From assembly GCA_963799085.1 (NCBI GenBank), contig CAWCWA010000013.1:124001-188000 (forward strand): 64,000 nucleotides of DNA. The letters are read 5' to 3'. Of this stretch, positions 1 through 9,442 are shown one piece after another (position 1 is the first letter of the stretch; every line of letters begins with the position of its first letter). Made by a program: the position numbers and the translations under genes. Below the pieces are notes generated by a model that saw nothing but the letters and a program-made list of their open reading frames with translations, did no database searches and was not told where the DNA came from. This stretch comes from AP-15 sp963799085. GTDB taxonomy: Bacteria > Pseudomonadota > Alphaproteobacteria > ATCC43930 > CGMCC-115725.

Positions 1-17
1 TTCCCAATGGCGGCGCG

Positions 18-873
18 CTATTTAGCGCGGCGGATCAGTTCGGCCCAGCGATCGAGTACCGGCAGGATCTGGTCGGCCTCGGCCGAGTCGAGGCTGACGA
101 CGGCGCGCGCCACGCCGCGCTCGCGGTAGCGCCGCAGCCGGTCGTAATCCTCGGCCACTGCCGAAGACGGTTACCGGGAGGGCGGCGATGTCGCGCCCGG
201 CCGCCTCGGCCATCGAACGGTATTGCGGCAGGAACTCGGTCACGTCGGGATAATTCGGCCGGCTCGCATGCGGTATCCAGCCGTCGCCATAGCGGACCGC
301 GCGGCGCGCGGCGTGCGGAAAGGCGCCGCCGACCAGCACCGGCGGATGGGGTTTCTGCACCGGCTTCGGCCGCGCCGTCATCGGTGGAAAATCGACAAGA
401 TCGCCGTGGTATTCGGCCTCGTCGCTGGTCCAGATCTCGCGCATCGCCTCGACCCGCTCGCGCATCAGCTTAAAGCGAGTGCCAAAGGTGGTGCCGTGGT
501 CGGCCATCTCCTCGGCGTTCCAGCCGCCGCCGACGCCAAAGAGAAAGCGGCCGCCAGAGATCTGGTCGAGCGAGGCGACGAGCTTGGCGGTCTGAATCGG
601 GTCGCGCTGCGCCACCAGACAAACCCCGGTGCCGAGCTTCAGGGTTCGAGTGACGGCCGCCGCCGCGGTCAGCGACACGAACGGGTCCATTGCGTCGTAA
701 TATTTTTTCGGCAGGTCGCCGCCCTGCGGAAATGGCGTGCGACGCGAGGTCGGGATATGTGAATGTTCGGGTGCCCAGACCGATTCGAAACCGCGCGCCT
801 CGAGTGCCCGGCCCAATTCGCCCGGGCTTATCGAATAATCGGTAAAGAACATCGCCGCGCCAAAATGCATCAC
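18..873 (-). CDS. LLM-class flavin/F420-dependent oxidoreductase (frameshifted)
   Basis: Luciferase-like monooxygenase of about 284 residues, probably an F420- or FMN-dependent oxidoreductase; the substrate cannot be told from sequence. The N-terminal half has the family hallmarks: a WAPEHSHIP segment near residue 33, the GTGVCLVAQRDPI strand and the GRFLFGVGGGWNAEE loop. The open frame runs on past position 160 as a low-complexity Arg-rich tail. Dropping one base near 160 restores a normal C-terminus (AEDYDRLRRYRERGVARAVV...) ending in TAG at 18-20. I therefore read this as one gene with one indel, not a truncated protein. Start is ATG at 870 or the preceding GTG at 873. The family call is firm, the substrate unknown. 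Confidence 0.85.
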
Positions 874-913
874 CGTCCTCCGGTTCGGGCGCCGCGTGTC
901 CGGGTCGATCGGT

Positions 914-1576
914 TCAGGCGAGGCGCACCCTCACGGCCTCCGGCCCCTTGCGTCCCTCCGCGATGTCGACGACCACCCGCTGGCCCTCGGCGAGGTTGCT
1001 GATCCCGGAGCGCTCCAACACCGAGGCGTGGATGAAGGCGTCCTTGCCGCCGCCTTCTCGCACGATGAAGCCGAACCCCTTCTGGGTGTTGAACCACTTC
1101 ACCGTGCCGGTCTCTTCGACCGCGGCTTCGAGCGATGGGTGGCCGGTCGTCGCATAGGGCGAACGGCGCGGCATCACCGGCGCTGCGGTGCTGCTATCTA
1201 CGCTGAGGATCTCGGTGACCTGCGGCCCCTTCTGTCCGGGCGAGACGCGGACTTCCAGGGTTTCGCCCGGCTGGACCGCGGCGATAGCGCTGCGTTCGAG
1301 AACGCTGGCGTGAAGAAACGCATCGCCCGAGCCGTCCGAGAGTTCGACGAACCCGAACCCCCTGTCGGGCTTGAACCATTTGACTACGGCGCGCACCGGC
1401 GGTCCCGACGGCGCCGCCTCGAAGCGGGGTGCGGCGAAGCGCGGGGTTCCGCTGAAGTCGCGAAGATGCGGATCATAGCCGTCATCGTCAAACTCGCGGC
1501 GTCGCGGTTGACGAAAATTCCTGTCTCTAATCAAGTCGGGGTTCCTGTCGAGTTGGTTCGCGGCCCACTTTGGCAC
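914..1576 (-). CDS. Double cold-shock-domain protein
   Basis: A 220-residue RNA/ssDNA-binding protein with two CspA-type OB folds. Domain 1 (about residues 60-125) contains VVKWFKPDRGFGFVEL and DAFLHASVLERS; domain 2 (about 153-219) contains GTVKWFNTQKGFGFI and DAFIHASVLERS. These carry the RNP1 (K-G-F-G-F) and RNP2 (F-H-x-S) motifs of both folds. Tandem cold-shock proteins with a charged N-terminal extension are common in alphaproteobacteria; a role as RNA chaperone or in stress response is inferred from the family. The GTG start at 1576 is the longest option, and the first 55 residues are weakly conserved, so a downstream start is possible. It is divergent from the DUF992 gene. Confidence 0.9.
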   Translation of the reverse strand: MPKWAANQLDRNPDLIRDRNFRQPRRREFDDDGYDPHLRDFSGTPRFAAPRFEAAPSGPPVRAVVKWFKPDRGFGFVELSDGSGDAFLHASVLERSAIAAVQPGETLEVRVSPGQKGPQVTEILSVDSSTAAPVMPRRSPYATTGHPSLEAAVEETGTVKWFNTQKGFGFIVREGGGKDAFIHASVLERSGISNLAEGQRVVVDIAEGRKGPEAVRVRLA

Positions 1577-1786
1577 CGCTCACAGCGATTGTTCCAAAAA
1601 ATCGACCGAGACGCGAGCGGATAAATTTCCATCCGAGAAGGCGCCCTGCCGTGCTCAGGTCGGCGGCGCTCGGGACGGCTGGCGGAAGTCCGTGGAACCC
1701 GCGTCGGAACTGGGCGTTCATTCCTTGTTTTGTTACTTGTTGCCGGTTACTAGGCATCGCGATCCGCCAAATTTGGAAGTTCGAGA

Positions 1787-2265
1787 ATGATCAAAAAACT
1801 TGCGATGACGACCGCTGCGCTGGGTTTGGCGGCGGGGGTCTTGGCGCCTGGAGCGCAGGCGCAGGGCGTCAAGGCCGGCGTTCTCTCCTGCAATGTGGCG
1901 AGCGGGTTCGGCTTCATCTTCGGGTCGTCGCGGGAGATCAACTGCACCTTTTCGACCGGGGCGGCCGGGTCGAGCATTACACCGGGTCGATCAACAAATT
2001 CGGAGTTGATATCGGCTACACGAAGGGCGGGGTCATCGTCTGGGGTGTATTGGCGCCAACCGCCAATGTGGCGCCCGGATCGCTGGCCGGCAATTACGGC
2101 GGGGTAACCGCCGGCGCCACCGTCGGGGTCGGTCTCGGCGCCAATGTTCTGGTCGGCGGCTCGAACAATTCGATCGCACTGCAGCCGCTCAGCATCGAAG
2201 GCAACACCGGACTGAACGTGGCTGCCGGCATCGCCGACATAACCTTGAAGTTCCATCAGGGGTGA
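1787..2265 (+). CDS. DUF992 family exported protein (frameshifted)
   Basis: Small exported protein of about 158 residues, function unknown. It starts with a clear signal peptide (MIKKLAMTTAALGLAAGVLA...AQA), followed by KAGVLSCNVASGFGFIFGSS, the diagnostic opening of DUF992. A single-base indel near 1965-1975 moves the remainder into another frame: YTGSINKFGVDIGYT, then GNYGGVTAGATVGVGLGANV and GGSNNSIALQPLSIEG, all strongly conserved in the family. The end (GLNVAAGIADITLKFHQG) is intact, so the gene was complete before the indel. DUF992 proteins are widespread in alphaproteobacteria and presumed periplasmic. Confidence 0.88.
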
Positions 2266-2280
2266 GTTCGCCGCGGCGCG

Positions 2281-2592
2281 TCACTCGCAGCCGCCGACCG
2301 GCGGACTGACGGTGCAGCGCAGATCGCAGCGTCTTGCCGGGTCGCATTTCCAGGCGATCGAGTGGCTGCTGTTGGGGAAATAGCAGACCCCGTTGCATTC
2401 GACATTGGCGATCGGCGAGCGACGCAATTGGCTGACGGCCCCGATGGCCTGATCGTATCTCTGCAACCTCATCTGCACCGAACCGACATCCTTGTGCTCG
2501 ATTGAGACGCCGTTGCCGGCCTGTTGGGCACCGGCGAAACCCGCCGCGAGGAGACCGCCTGCAGTCGCGCAGATCAAAAGGAGCCGTCGCAT
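2281..2592 (-). CDS. Small secreted cysteine-containing protein, unknown
   Basis: I do not recognise this 103-residue protein. It has a signal peptide (MRRLLLICATAGGLLAAGFAGAQQ) and a mature part with six cysteines in the C-terminal half (NVECNGVCYFPN, WKCDPARRCDLRC, VGGCE), which could form disulfides in the periplasm. The ATG at 2590-2592 is preceded at a good distance by GGAGGTG, which decides the start over the longer upstream reading. It lies back to back with the LLM oxidoreductase that starts at 2714. No function is assigned. Confidence 0.6.
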   Translation of the reverse strand: MRRLLLICATAGGLLAAGFAGAQQAGNGVSIEHKDVGSVQMRLQRYDQAIGAVSQLRRSPIANVECNGVCYFPNSSHSIAWKCDPARRCDLRCTVSPPVGGCE

Positions 2593-2713
2593 TGTTCGCA
2601 CCTCCGCAGCCGAGGCTAGGGCCGCGCCGCGCGGCCGGCGGTTGTCAGAGGCGGCAGGCCCTATAGAATGCCGATCCGATCGGCGCTGAATTATTCCGGG
2701 TGGAGGGAACGCC

Positions 2714-3906
2714 ATGATAACGAAATTCGACAGCCTGTTCGCCGGCCACATCGACATGGACAACGTCGGCTATGGCGGCGTCCCGGTCAACGACCGCCGC
2801 TTTCCGAACGAGAAGCTGGCGGGGGTGTTCGACAAGGCGCAAGCGATGGCGCAGCTGATGGACGGGCTCGGCTACGACACTTTCTGGATGGCCGAGCACC
2901 ATTTCCAGCGCGAGGGCTACGAATGCATCCCCAACGTGTTGATGACGGCGGTGCATCTCGCCAACGTCACCAAGCGCCTGCGTATCGGCTGCGGCTTCAA
3001 CATCGCGCCGATGTGGCACCCGCTGCGGCTTGCCGAGGATTATGCGACGGCCGACATCCTTTCCGGCGGCCGGATCACCTTCGGGGTCGGCCGCGGCTAT
3101 CACACCCGCGAAGTCGAGACCTTCGGCTCGCCGCTGCATCGACCAGCCGGCCAACCGCGAACTCTTCGAGGAGCAGGTCGAGATCATCTTCAAGGCGTTT
3201 AACAACGAATCCTTTTCGCATCAAGGCAAGCACTACACGCTTGCCGCCGCAGGTGCCCTATCGCGGCTATACGCTGAAGGAGCTGACCCTGGTGCCGCGA
3301 CCGCTGCGCCTGCCGGTCGAATGCTGGCAGCCGATCCAGGGCGGCTCGGAGCGGGCGCTCGACTTCATGGCCAGGCACGGCATCCAGGGCTTGGTCGGCG
3401 GCGGCTCGGCCGAAGGCGGGGCGATGCACAATGTCGTGCTCGCCTGGCAGAAGGCGCATCAGAAGATCGGCAAGCACATCGAGCTTGGGGAACGGATGTG
3501 CTTCGGCTTCCACTTCTTCATCGCCGACAGTCGCGAGGCCGGGATCCGCGAAGCCGCCAAATACTACGAAGAAAACATGAAGATGTTCGGCGAGTTGCGG
3601 CTGGTGCGCGCCTTGACCGAAGAGCAGATCGAGATCATGCGCGATCCCAAACGCGCCCCCACCGCCAAATTGCCGCGGATCGAGGACGCGATCAATGCGG
3701 GCGGCGTTCTGTGCGGCTCGCCGCAGCAGATCATCGATCATCTGAAGGGGCTCGAGCGGCGCTATCCTGCACTGGACCGCGTCTCGGTCAGCCTGTCGGT
3801 CGGCGTGCCCAAAGCGGTCTGCCTCGAACAGCTCGAACGGTTCGGCAAGGAAGTCATGCCGGCCTTCGCACCGGCCAAAACGCCGGAACTCGTGCCGGCG
3901 CAGTAG
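2714..3906 (+). CDS. LLM-class flavin-dependent oxidoreductase (two frameshifts)
   Basis: Bacterial luciferase-like flavin oxidoreductase of about 397 residues, from MITKFDSLFAGHIDMDNVGY to ...KTPELVPAQ. The first 140 residues include the FWMAEHHFQREGYECIPN segment typical of the alkanal monooxygenase-like group and the GRITFGVGRGYH loop. A frameshift near 3140 and a second near 3245 split the gene into three frames: the middle piece reads QPANRELFEEQVEIIFKAF and the last starts PPQVPYRGYTLKELTLVPRP. Joined, they give a normal-length protein. A GGAGGG Shine-Dalgarno precedes the ATG. The substrate is unknown. It converges with the SMP-30 gene. Confidence 0.88.
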
Positions 3907-3947
3907 TCGTCCGATCGGGCGGCACCTGACAAGGGGTATCGGCGGGG

Positions 3948-4969
3948 TCAGCCGCCGATTGCTCCCTCGGTTTCGACAAAGACCGAATAGACCGACTGGC
4001 TCGCCGCCATGAAGAGCCGATTGCGCTTCTTGCCGCCGAAGCAGACGTTGGCGCAGCGCTCGGGCAGCATGATGCGGCCGATCATCTTGCCGTCCGGGGC
4101 AAAGACGGCGACCCCGTCCTCGGCCTCGCCGCCCGACCAGGCGCACCACAGATTACCGTGGACATCGACCCGCATGCCGTCGGAACCGCCCGGCTCGGCG
4201 GTGTTGAATACACGGCGGTTCGCGGTCTTGGTCCCGTTATCGACAATGTCGTAGACCTGGATCGTCCGCTGCCCCGGGCCCGGCGTGTCGATGACGTAAA
4301 GCAGCTTTTCGTCCGGCGAAAAGGCGAGCCCGTTCGGCCGCTTCATGTCGCCGACCGCGATCGTCAAGGCGCCCGTCGCCGGGTCGAGCCGGTAGACCCG
4401 GAACGGCAGTTCGAGCGGCGCCTTGTGGCCGAGATAATTGCCGCGGATGCCCGCACCATTGTCGCTGAACCAGATCGAGCCGTCGGATTTGACGACGACA
4501 TCGTTGGGTGCGGTCAGCTTCTTGCCGTCGAACGTCTCGGCGAGCACGGTGATCGTCCCGTCATATTCGGTGCGGGTCAGCCGCTGGGCGTCCATCTCGC
4601 AGGTGACAAGCCGGCCCTGGCGGTCGCGGGTGTTGCCGTTGGCGTAGTTCGACGGCTTGCGGAAGACGCTGACCGCTCCTGTCTCCTCCTCCCATTTCAT
4701 CATGCCGGTCGTTCGGGATGTCGCTCCACACGAGACAGCGCAGATCGCCAAACCACACCGGTCCCTCGGTGAAGCGGCAGCCTGTCGGCGATCCGCTCGA
4801 TCGCGGCGTTGCCAAGGATCAGGCTCTGAAAGCGTGGATCGAGCACCTTGAGGCGCGCATCGGGGTAACGGATGGGGTCGGGCGCGTCGGCCCAGGCACC
4901 GCTTCCCGAACCGAATTCCGCCGCCGCGACGGCGCCAGCGAACAGCAACGAACGTCGTTCGATCGTCAT
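3948..4969 (-). CDS. SMP-30/gluconolactonase family protein, exported (two frameshifts)
   Basis: Six-bladed beta-propeller lactonase-like protein of about 340 residues. The N-terminus (MTIERRSLLFAGAVAAAEFG) looks like a Tat signal with the RR pair, so a periplasmic location is likely. Frameshifts near 4780 and 4705 separate the signal region, the CRFTEGPVWFGD segment (first metal-ligand Glu of the family) and the rest. The main frame has LTAPNDVVVKSDGSIWFSDN (the Asn-Asp site), RPNGLAFSPDEKLLYVIDT and GGSDGMRVDVHGNLWCA, all classic SGL motifs. A calcium-dependent sugar-lactone hydrolase is the family role; the actual substrate is unknown. Confidence 0.88.
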
Positions 4970-5067
4970 CGTTTCTCTCCCTTTTTATTGTCATGGGCGG
5001 CGAACTGCCCTGACCGTCCACGGACCCGCGGGTCAAGCCCGCGGGCGGCGGGCGCATTATCGGCTGG

Positions 5068-6116
5068 TTAGGAATTCGGGCCGCGCTCCATCGAGACGGG
5101 CTGCCAGCGCTTCAGGCCGCTCTCGGCCAAGACGCTCGGGTTGACGCAGGACATCGGCCATTTGCCGGAGAGCGCCAGCGACAATTCGAGGCCGACCCGC
5201 CGCCGCCGCGCCGGATCGAAGCGCGCGGTCGCCGAGGCGACATGCGCGGTCAGGATCACCTTCTCCATCTTGAGGAGCGGGTTGTTGCCGCCAGGCGGCT
5301 CCTGTTCGAGGACGTCGAGCCCGGCGCCGGCGATCATGCCGTCGTCGAGCGCCTTGATCAGTGCGGCCTCGTCGGTCGTCGGGCCGCGCCCGGTCGAGAC
5401 GTAGATCGCGGTCTTCTTCATCTGGCGGAAATGCTCTTCGCGGATCAGCCGGTTGGCGCTTTCGGTCGCGGGCGTGTGCATCGAGATGATGTCGGCGCGG
5501 GCGAGGAGTTCGGGGAGGCTGACCGGCTCGACGCCGCGCTCGACCATGACGATTTCTTCGATGTAGGGGTCGTAGGCGATGATGTTGAGGCCGAAGGGCT
5601 TGGCCCGCTCGGCGACGGCGCGGGCGACATGGCCGAACGCGATCAGGCCCGAGCGTCATGCCGCGCAGGCGCGGGATCTTGAGGAGCGCCGGCCGCCCCT
5701 CGGCCCAGCGCCCGTCGCGCACCATCCGGTCCTGCTCGATCAGCCGGCGATGGGTGGCGAGGATCAAGGTCATCGCATGGTCGGCGACCTCCTCGATAAA
5801 GGTGTCGGGGCAGTTGGTGACCGGGATGCCCTTGGCGGTCGCGGCGTCGACATCGACCGAGTCGACGCCGACGCTGCCGAGCGAGATGATTTTGCAGCGG
5901 TCGAGGCCATCGATCATCTTCTTGGTGATGCGGCGGCCCTTGGCGTAGAGCGCGTCGGCTTGGCGCGCGGCGGCGACGAATTCGTCCTCCGACCCGGCCG
6001 GGATCTCGATAGATCTCGGCGTCGATCGGGGTCAGCGCCTCCATTTCGTAGCCATAGCCGCCGCCGGCGACAGTAAAGCTGGCGCCCGCCGGTGTCGCGA
6101 TCCTGAACCTGGCCAA
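5068..6116 (-). CDS. D-2-hydroxyacid dehydrogenase family protein (frameshifted)
   Basis: NAD(P)-dependent D-isomer 2-hydroxyacid dehydrogenase of about 345 residues, reducing 2-oxo acids such as glyoxylate or hydroxypyruvate. The pieces are: N-terminus MARFRIATPAGASF; after an indel near 6005, the catalytic-domain segment LYAKGRRITKKMIDG and SVGVDSVDVDAATAKGIPVT; then after an indel near 5655 the second half of the Rossmann domain, with ARADIISMHTPATESANRLI, the catalytic Arg in YVSTGRGPTTDEAALI, Glu in GLDVLEQEP and His in VILTAHVASAT. Only the GxGxxG stretch around the indel is damaged. A GGGAGT site precedes the start. Substrate specificity cannot be read from sequence. Confidence 0.87.
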
Positions 6117-6193
6117 TACTCCCTCCCATCATCAAATTTCGCGTGCGGATCAGACCGTCGAGGCCCCGGCTTGTCAATCACCGCGCGCTTCGC

Positions 6194-6224
6194 CCCGCCT
6201 GTTTCCGTAAGGGATTTACAGGCG
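6194..6224. repeat. Hairpin with 8-bp perfect arms
   Basis: CCGCCTGT at 6194-6201 and ACAGGCGG at 6217-6224 are exact inverse complements around a 15-base loop. It lies about 80 bases beyond the start of the 2-hydroxyacid dehydrogenase gene, at the edge of the less GC-rich island. It has no T-run, so it is not an obvious intrinsic terminator. It may be a regulatory hairpin or the boundary of an insertion. Confidence 0.5.
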
Positions 6225-6360
6225 GCAACTTCCCAAGCATTACCATGGCGCCAAGCATAGAGTGCGATTACGGCAATTTTAGCGACGACATGCCGACCGC
6301 GTCAGAGCTGGCCTGCCGGCGACCCGCAACCGGTTTTCCGCCAAAGGTTGCGTGGCAACC

Positions 6361-6440
6361 CTACGAGGATGGGGAGAGCATCGCGAAACCCATCGTTACA
6401 ACCGCAAGCGATGGGTTTCGCTCCGCTTAACCCATCCTAC
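6361..6440. repeat. REP-like palindromic element
   Basis: GCGAAACCCATCG (6383-6395) and CGATGGGTTTCGC (6409-6421) form a perfect 13-bp inverted repeat with a 13-base loop. Outer arms (ACGAGGATGGGG from 6363; ACCCATCCTAC to 6440) extend the symmetry imperfectly. The sequence resembles repetitive extragenic palindromes with a 'gatgggtttcgc...acccatcctac' pattern that I associate with alphaproteobacterial intergenic regions. Only one copy is seen in this window. The surrounding 6117-6596 interval shows no convincing gene. Confidence 0.65.
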
Positions 6441-6596
6441 TCTCTACTTCACAAGACCTTAGAAAATTTCGTCACAGTGCAGCTAATGCGGCAACGCACA
6501 GTTGTCGTCAGCAGACAAAAACACAATATGTTGATTTAGAGCGGACGAGGCGCCAAAAGCGCCGCGAGGCATACACAAAGGTAGGGCCCTCTCTTT

Positions 6597-7440
6597 ATGG
6601 CGAAGCTGAACTTCGGTTTGAACCAGGCTAATATGCTCTGCAGAATGCCGATAAACGAGCGGCTCGATCTCATCGCAGAAGGCTTGCCGATAATTCTCGA
6701 AAGTGCGCGCAGTTTCTGGAGCGCCTCAGAACAGCTTACGAACAAGCCACGTGAAGCCGAAGTTCTAGAAGGTTATTCCGAAGAAGAGGCGGCCAAAATT
6801 TTAATTCTCATGGATGTCGTTCGCTGTCCACCACACATAATCTCGCAAAGATTAGGTAGTATCGTCGGGAATTTCTACGATCACCTAGCGCGCCTTATAT
6901 ACGCTAAGGCGCAGGCGTGGTACGCCATGAATGTCTCGCAGCTACGGAAGTATATTGATGGAGAGCGCAAAGCACATTACCTAGAAGGCTATATGGGTGA
7001 ATACATCTTCCCAAACTGGGCCGTGGCTGCGCGGGAGAGGGTGCTCTATGCCGACGTGGAGGCGTATGAGGTGGGATGCAGCATTGGAACAAGCCCACGA
7101 GTTATAGGTTAGCCTTTCCGGGGTATAGACCCATGGCCCTTCGTGTTGCCGAAGCACTTTCTGCTGTCGGCATTTTCAACCGGAAGGGTCTGGATGCGAC
7201 ACCACGGATTTGGGGACGGATGGAGTTCAAGGCTACAGAGACCCGAGCTGACGCGGAACGGAAGACGGAACAGCTCCTAGAGCAGCTGCGGTACGGAGCT
7301 GCCACGCGGCAAGATGCCGACATACTGTATCAAGTTGGCAAATGCCAATGTATCACCTGGACTTCAAACTGATCGATGTCCCTTTTTCGGAGTTACAGAA
7401 GGAGCGTGAAGTAATCATGTACACGGAATCCGGGTACTAG
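6597..7440 (+). CDS. AbiV/HEPN-like protein, putative (two frameshifts)
   Basis: A roughly 280-residue alpha-helical protein encoded by DNA of clearly lower GC than its neighbours. The segment SEEEAAKILILMDVVRCPP followed by a helical FYDHLARLIYAKAQAWY stretch and GYMGEYIFPNWAVAARERVLYAD resembles the AbiV family of abortive-infection proteins (HEPN superfamily), in which an EE...K motif sits in the same context. Indels near 7073 and near 7335 move the rest into other frames (HWNKPTSYRLAFPGYRP..., then QMPMYHLDFKLIDVPFSELQ...ESGY and TAG at 7438-7440). The family assignment is tentative; if right, the role would be phage defence by growth arrest. No antitoxin partner is seen next to it. Confidence 0.5.
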
Positions 7441-7526
7441 GTTTTCCAGAAGACGAGGTTTAGCACATTTGGCGCGATGGGAACATACGTCACCGAACTA
7501 GATATGGTCGGTTACGAGAGGCCGGC

Positions 7527-8036
7527 TCACGCAAATAGGCGGAGTGTCGTCAGGGTTGCCGGTCCTGAGCCGTTCTTGTTGGGTACAATCGTGAGACGGA
7601 GATGGCTGACCCGAACAGGGCTGAAGCGCTGTTCTTCGTGCTGATACGTCGCTCCCCCAGGGCTGAAGGTATACTCCTGCACCAGGATTTGGCGATACGT
7701 TCGACCCTCGTCCTCAGAGACTTCGACGCGTATCTCTTGCGTGCGCTCTCGTCCTAACTCTTCGACGTCGTAGAGGAGGCGGGAGATGACTTGCGGTCGA
7801 TCAAACTCAATCAGGATTTGCTCGGTCACATCGGGGCGCGCACTGACCCAACGAGAGCCTCCGGGACCATCGCGTCTATCTAGAAGGTGTTCGACCGGAT
7901 GGGCCGAGTCTTCCGATGAGTAAGCGATCGTCCCGCAACTTGCGATGTCGATTTCGTCTGCCGAGGAAGCGCTCATGGCCGGACCGGAATCCAGCTGTCG
8001 CTTACGAAGGTTTGGCGGATTTACATTACCAGTCAT
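7527..8036 (-). CDS. Discoidin (F5/8 type C)-like domain protein
   Basis: A 169-residue protein whose region from about residue 35 to the end has the look of a single F5/8 type C (discoidin/galactose-binding) jelly-roll: LLDRRDGPGGSRWVSA, then ILIEFDRPQVISRLLYDVEE, a ...VEVSEDEGRTYRQILVQEYTF strand and SHLRLTIVPNKNG near the end. Such domains bind sugars or other surface ligands. There is no signal peptide, so it may act in the cytoplasm. It is convergent with the AbiV-like gene and shares its lower GC. No catalytic domain is attached; function unknown. Confidence 0.65.
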   Translation of the reverse strand: MTGNVNPPNLRKRQLDSGPAMSASSADEIDIASCGTIAYSSEDSAHPVEHLLDRRDGPGGSRWVSARPDVTEQILIEFDRPQVISRLLYDVEELGRERTQEIRVEVSEDEGRTYRQILVQEYTFSPGGATYQHEEQRFSPVRVSHLRLTIVPNKNGSGPATLTTLRLFA

Positions 8037-8269
8037 TTCGACGCCACGTCCCCTTCAAGGAATTGTCTGCTATCCGACGGGGTGCCTAGGACTTCGTCAG
8101 ATAAGCCACACGCATTTCCATGGCACAGAATTAAGCGCGGCAGTCAAATCCTCTGATCCATCATATGGGGCCTATGGATTGACCATACAACCCGGTGGGT
8201 CGCATCGGGCGATATTTCCAGGAGACAGGTTCTGCGACTTTTGGCGCGATTTTCTGGGAACGTGTGCCG

Positions 8270-9421
8270 TCAGACTTGCGCGCGGGGCGGAGAAGGCGCC
8301 GGAGCGTGGGCGCCGAAGGGGAGGCGGAAGAGGGAGAGGGCCATCGTGATCAGCAATAAGAGCGTCAGGCCGCCGGCGATGCCGACCAGGCGGTCGAGGC
8401 CGGGGGTGATCAACTCGGGTGGTCCCTGGCCCTGGACGAGGCACATCAGAAAGGCGAGGCCGGCCTGGGTTCCGACATAGCTGACCCCCGCGCTGCCGGT
8501 CTGGATCTGCCAGCAAAGCCAGATCCCGGCCATCACCATCGGCAGCCAGATGATAAAGGCGTCGCCGGCCCAACCGATTGCGAGAACGCCCAAGCCGGCA
8601 CCAAAGACGCCGCCGACCAGACGATGCACCGAGCGCATGACGATGGTGCGGCCGTCGGGTTCTTGGATGGCGGTCGTCGGGATCGACATGACTGCGACCG
8701 AAGTGATGCCGATCTGCGTCGAACTCAACGGCGCCATCCAATTCGCCAGAAACGGCAGCAGCATCACCGTCAGCCCGCCGCGGGAGGCATGCAGGATCAA
8801 GAGCCAGTTGTCGCTCAGCCAGGCGTCGAAGGCGGCGCGGTGGCGCGGCATCCAGAAGGCCCAGGGCGGTGGCCGGAACGGGGAGGACTGAGCGGCCGGG
8901 GCGGTCGGCGGCTCGGGCATCAGTGCCGTCACCAGAAGCGAGGAGCCGGTGCCGATCGCCACGTCGAAAATGCGGTCTATCGCCATCATGAACGCCGTCT
9001 GCGGCTGGGTGAGGGCAATCAGCACGACGAGGTTGCCGGTGATCCCGAACATCAGCCAGCCATAGCCGTAGCGCGAGGCGGCAAAGCCGAACAAGCCGCA
9101 CCACGCCATCGCGAAGAGGCACAGGCATAGCGGCAGCTGCCGATAGGCGAACAGGCCGACAACAACGACGCCGAGGGCGGCGCCGGCGGCACTGCCGATG
9201 ATGCGCAGGACGCCGCGCGGCAGCGCCTCGGCAAGCGAGGAGCGCGTCACCATGAAGGCGGAAATCGCCGCCCACCAGGCCTGGTCCGAATGCAGCGCCA
9301 GCGCCGCGACGATCGCCAGCGCCACGGCGCAGGCCGTCCCCGTCGCCTCCCTGCCGCGCCGGCCGCCGGGTTCGAGCGAGGCCAGTTCGGTGACGAGCCC
9401 GGTGAGGGTCTGGCGCACCAT
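8270..9421 (-). CDS. FUSC family inner-membrane transporter
   Basis: A 383-residue integral membrane protein of the fusaric-acid-resistance/aromatic acid exporter (FUSC) group. It has two sets of hydrophobic helices: HSDQAWWAAISAFMVTRSS and an SAAGAALGVVVVGLF-type segment in the first half, then the repeat-like GGLTVMLLPFLANWM and GGVFGAGLGVLAIGW in the second half. It begins 21 bases after the EmrA-like adaptor gene ends, the usual pairing in which a FUSC permease and an HlyD-type adaptor export small aromatic compounds across the envelope. Transport substrate unknown. Confidence 0.88.
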   Translation of the reverse strand: MVRQTLTGLVTELASLEPGGRRGREATGTACAVALAIVAALALHSDQAWWAAISAFMVTRSSLAEALPRGVLRIIGSAAGAALGVVVVGLFAYRQLPLCLCLFAMAWCGLFGFAASRYGYGWLMFGITGNLVVLIALTQPQTAFMMAIDRIFDVAIGTGSSLLVTALMPEPPTAPAAQSSPFRPPPWAFWMPRHRAAFDAWLSDNWLLILHASRGGLTVMLLPFLANWMAPLSSTQIGITSVAVMSIPTTAIQEPDGRTIVMRSVHRLVGGVFGAGLGVLAIGWAGDAFIIWLPMVMAGIWLCWQIQTGSAGVSYVGTQAGLAFLMCLVQGQGPPELITPGLDRLVGIAGGLTLLLLITMALSLFRLPFGAHAPAPSPPRAQV

Positions 9422-9442
9422 CGCCCGCTGCCCGCAACGGTC

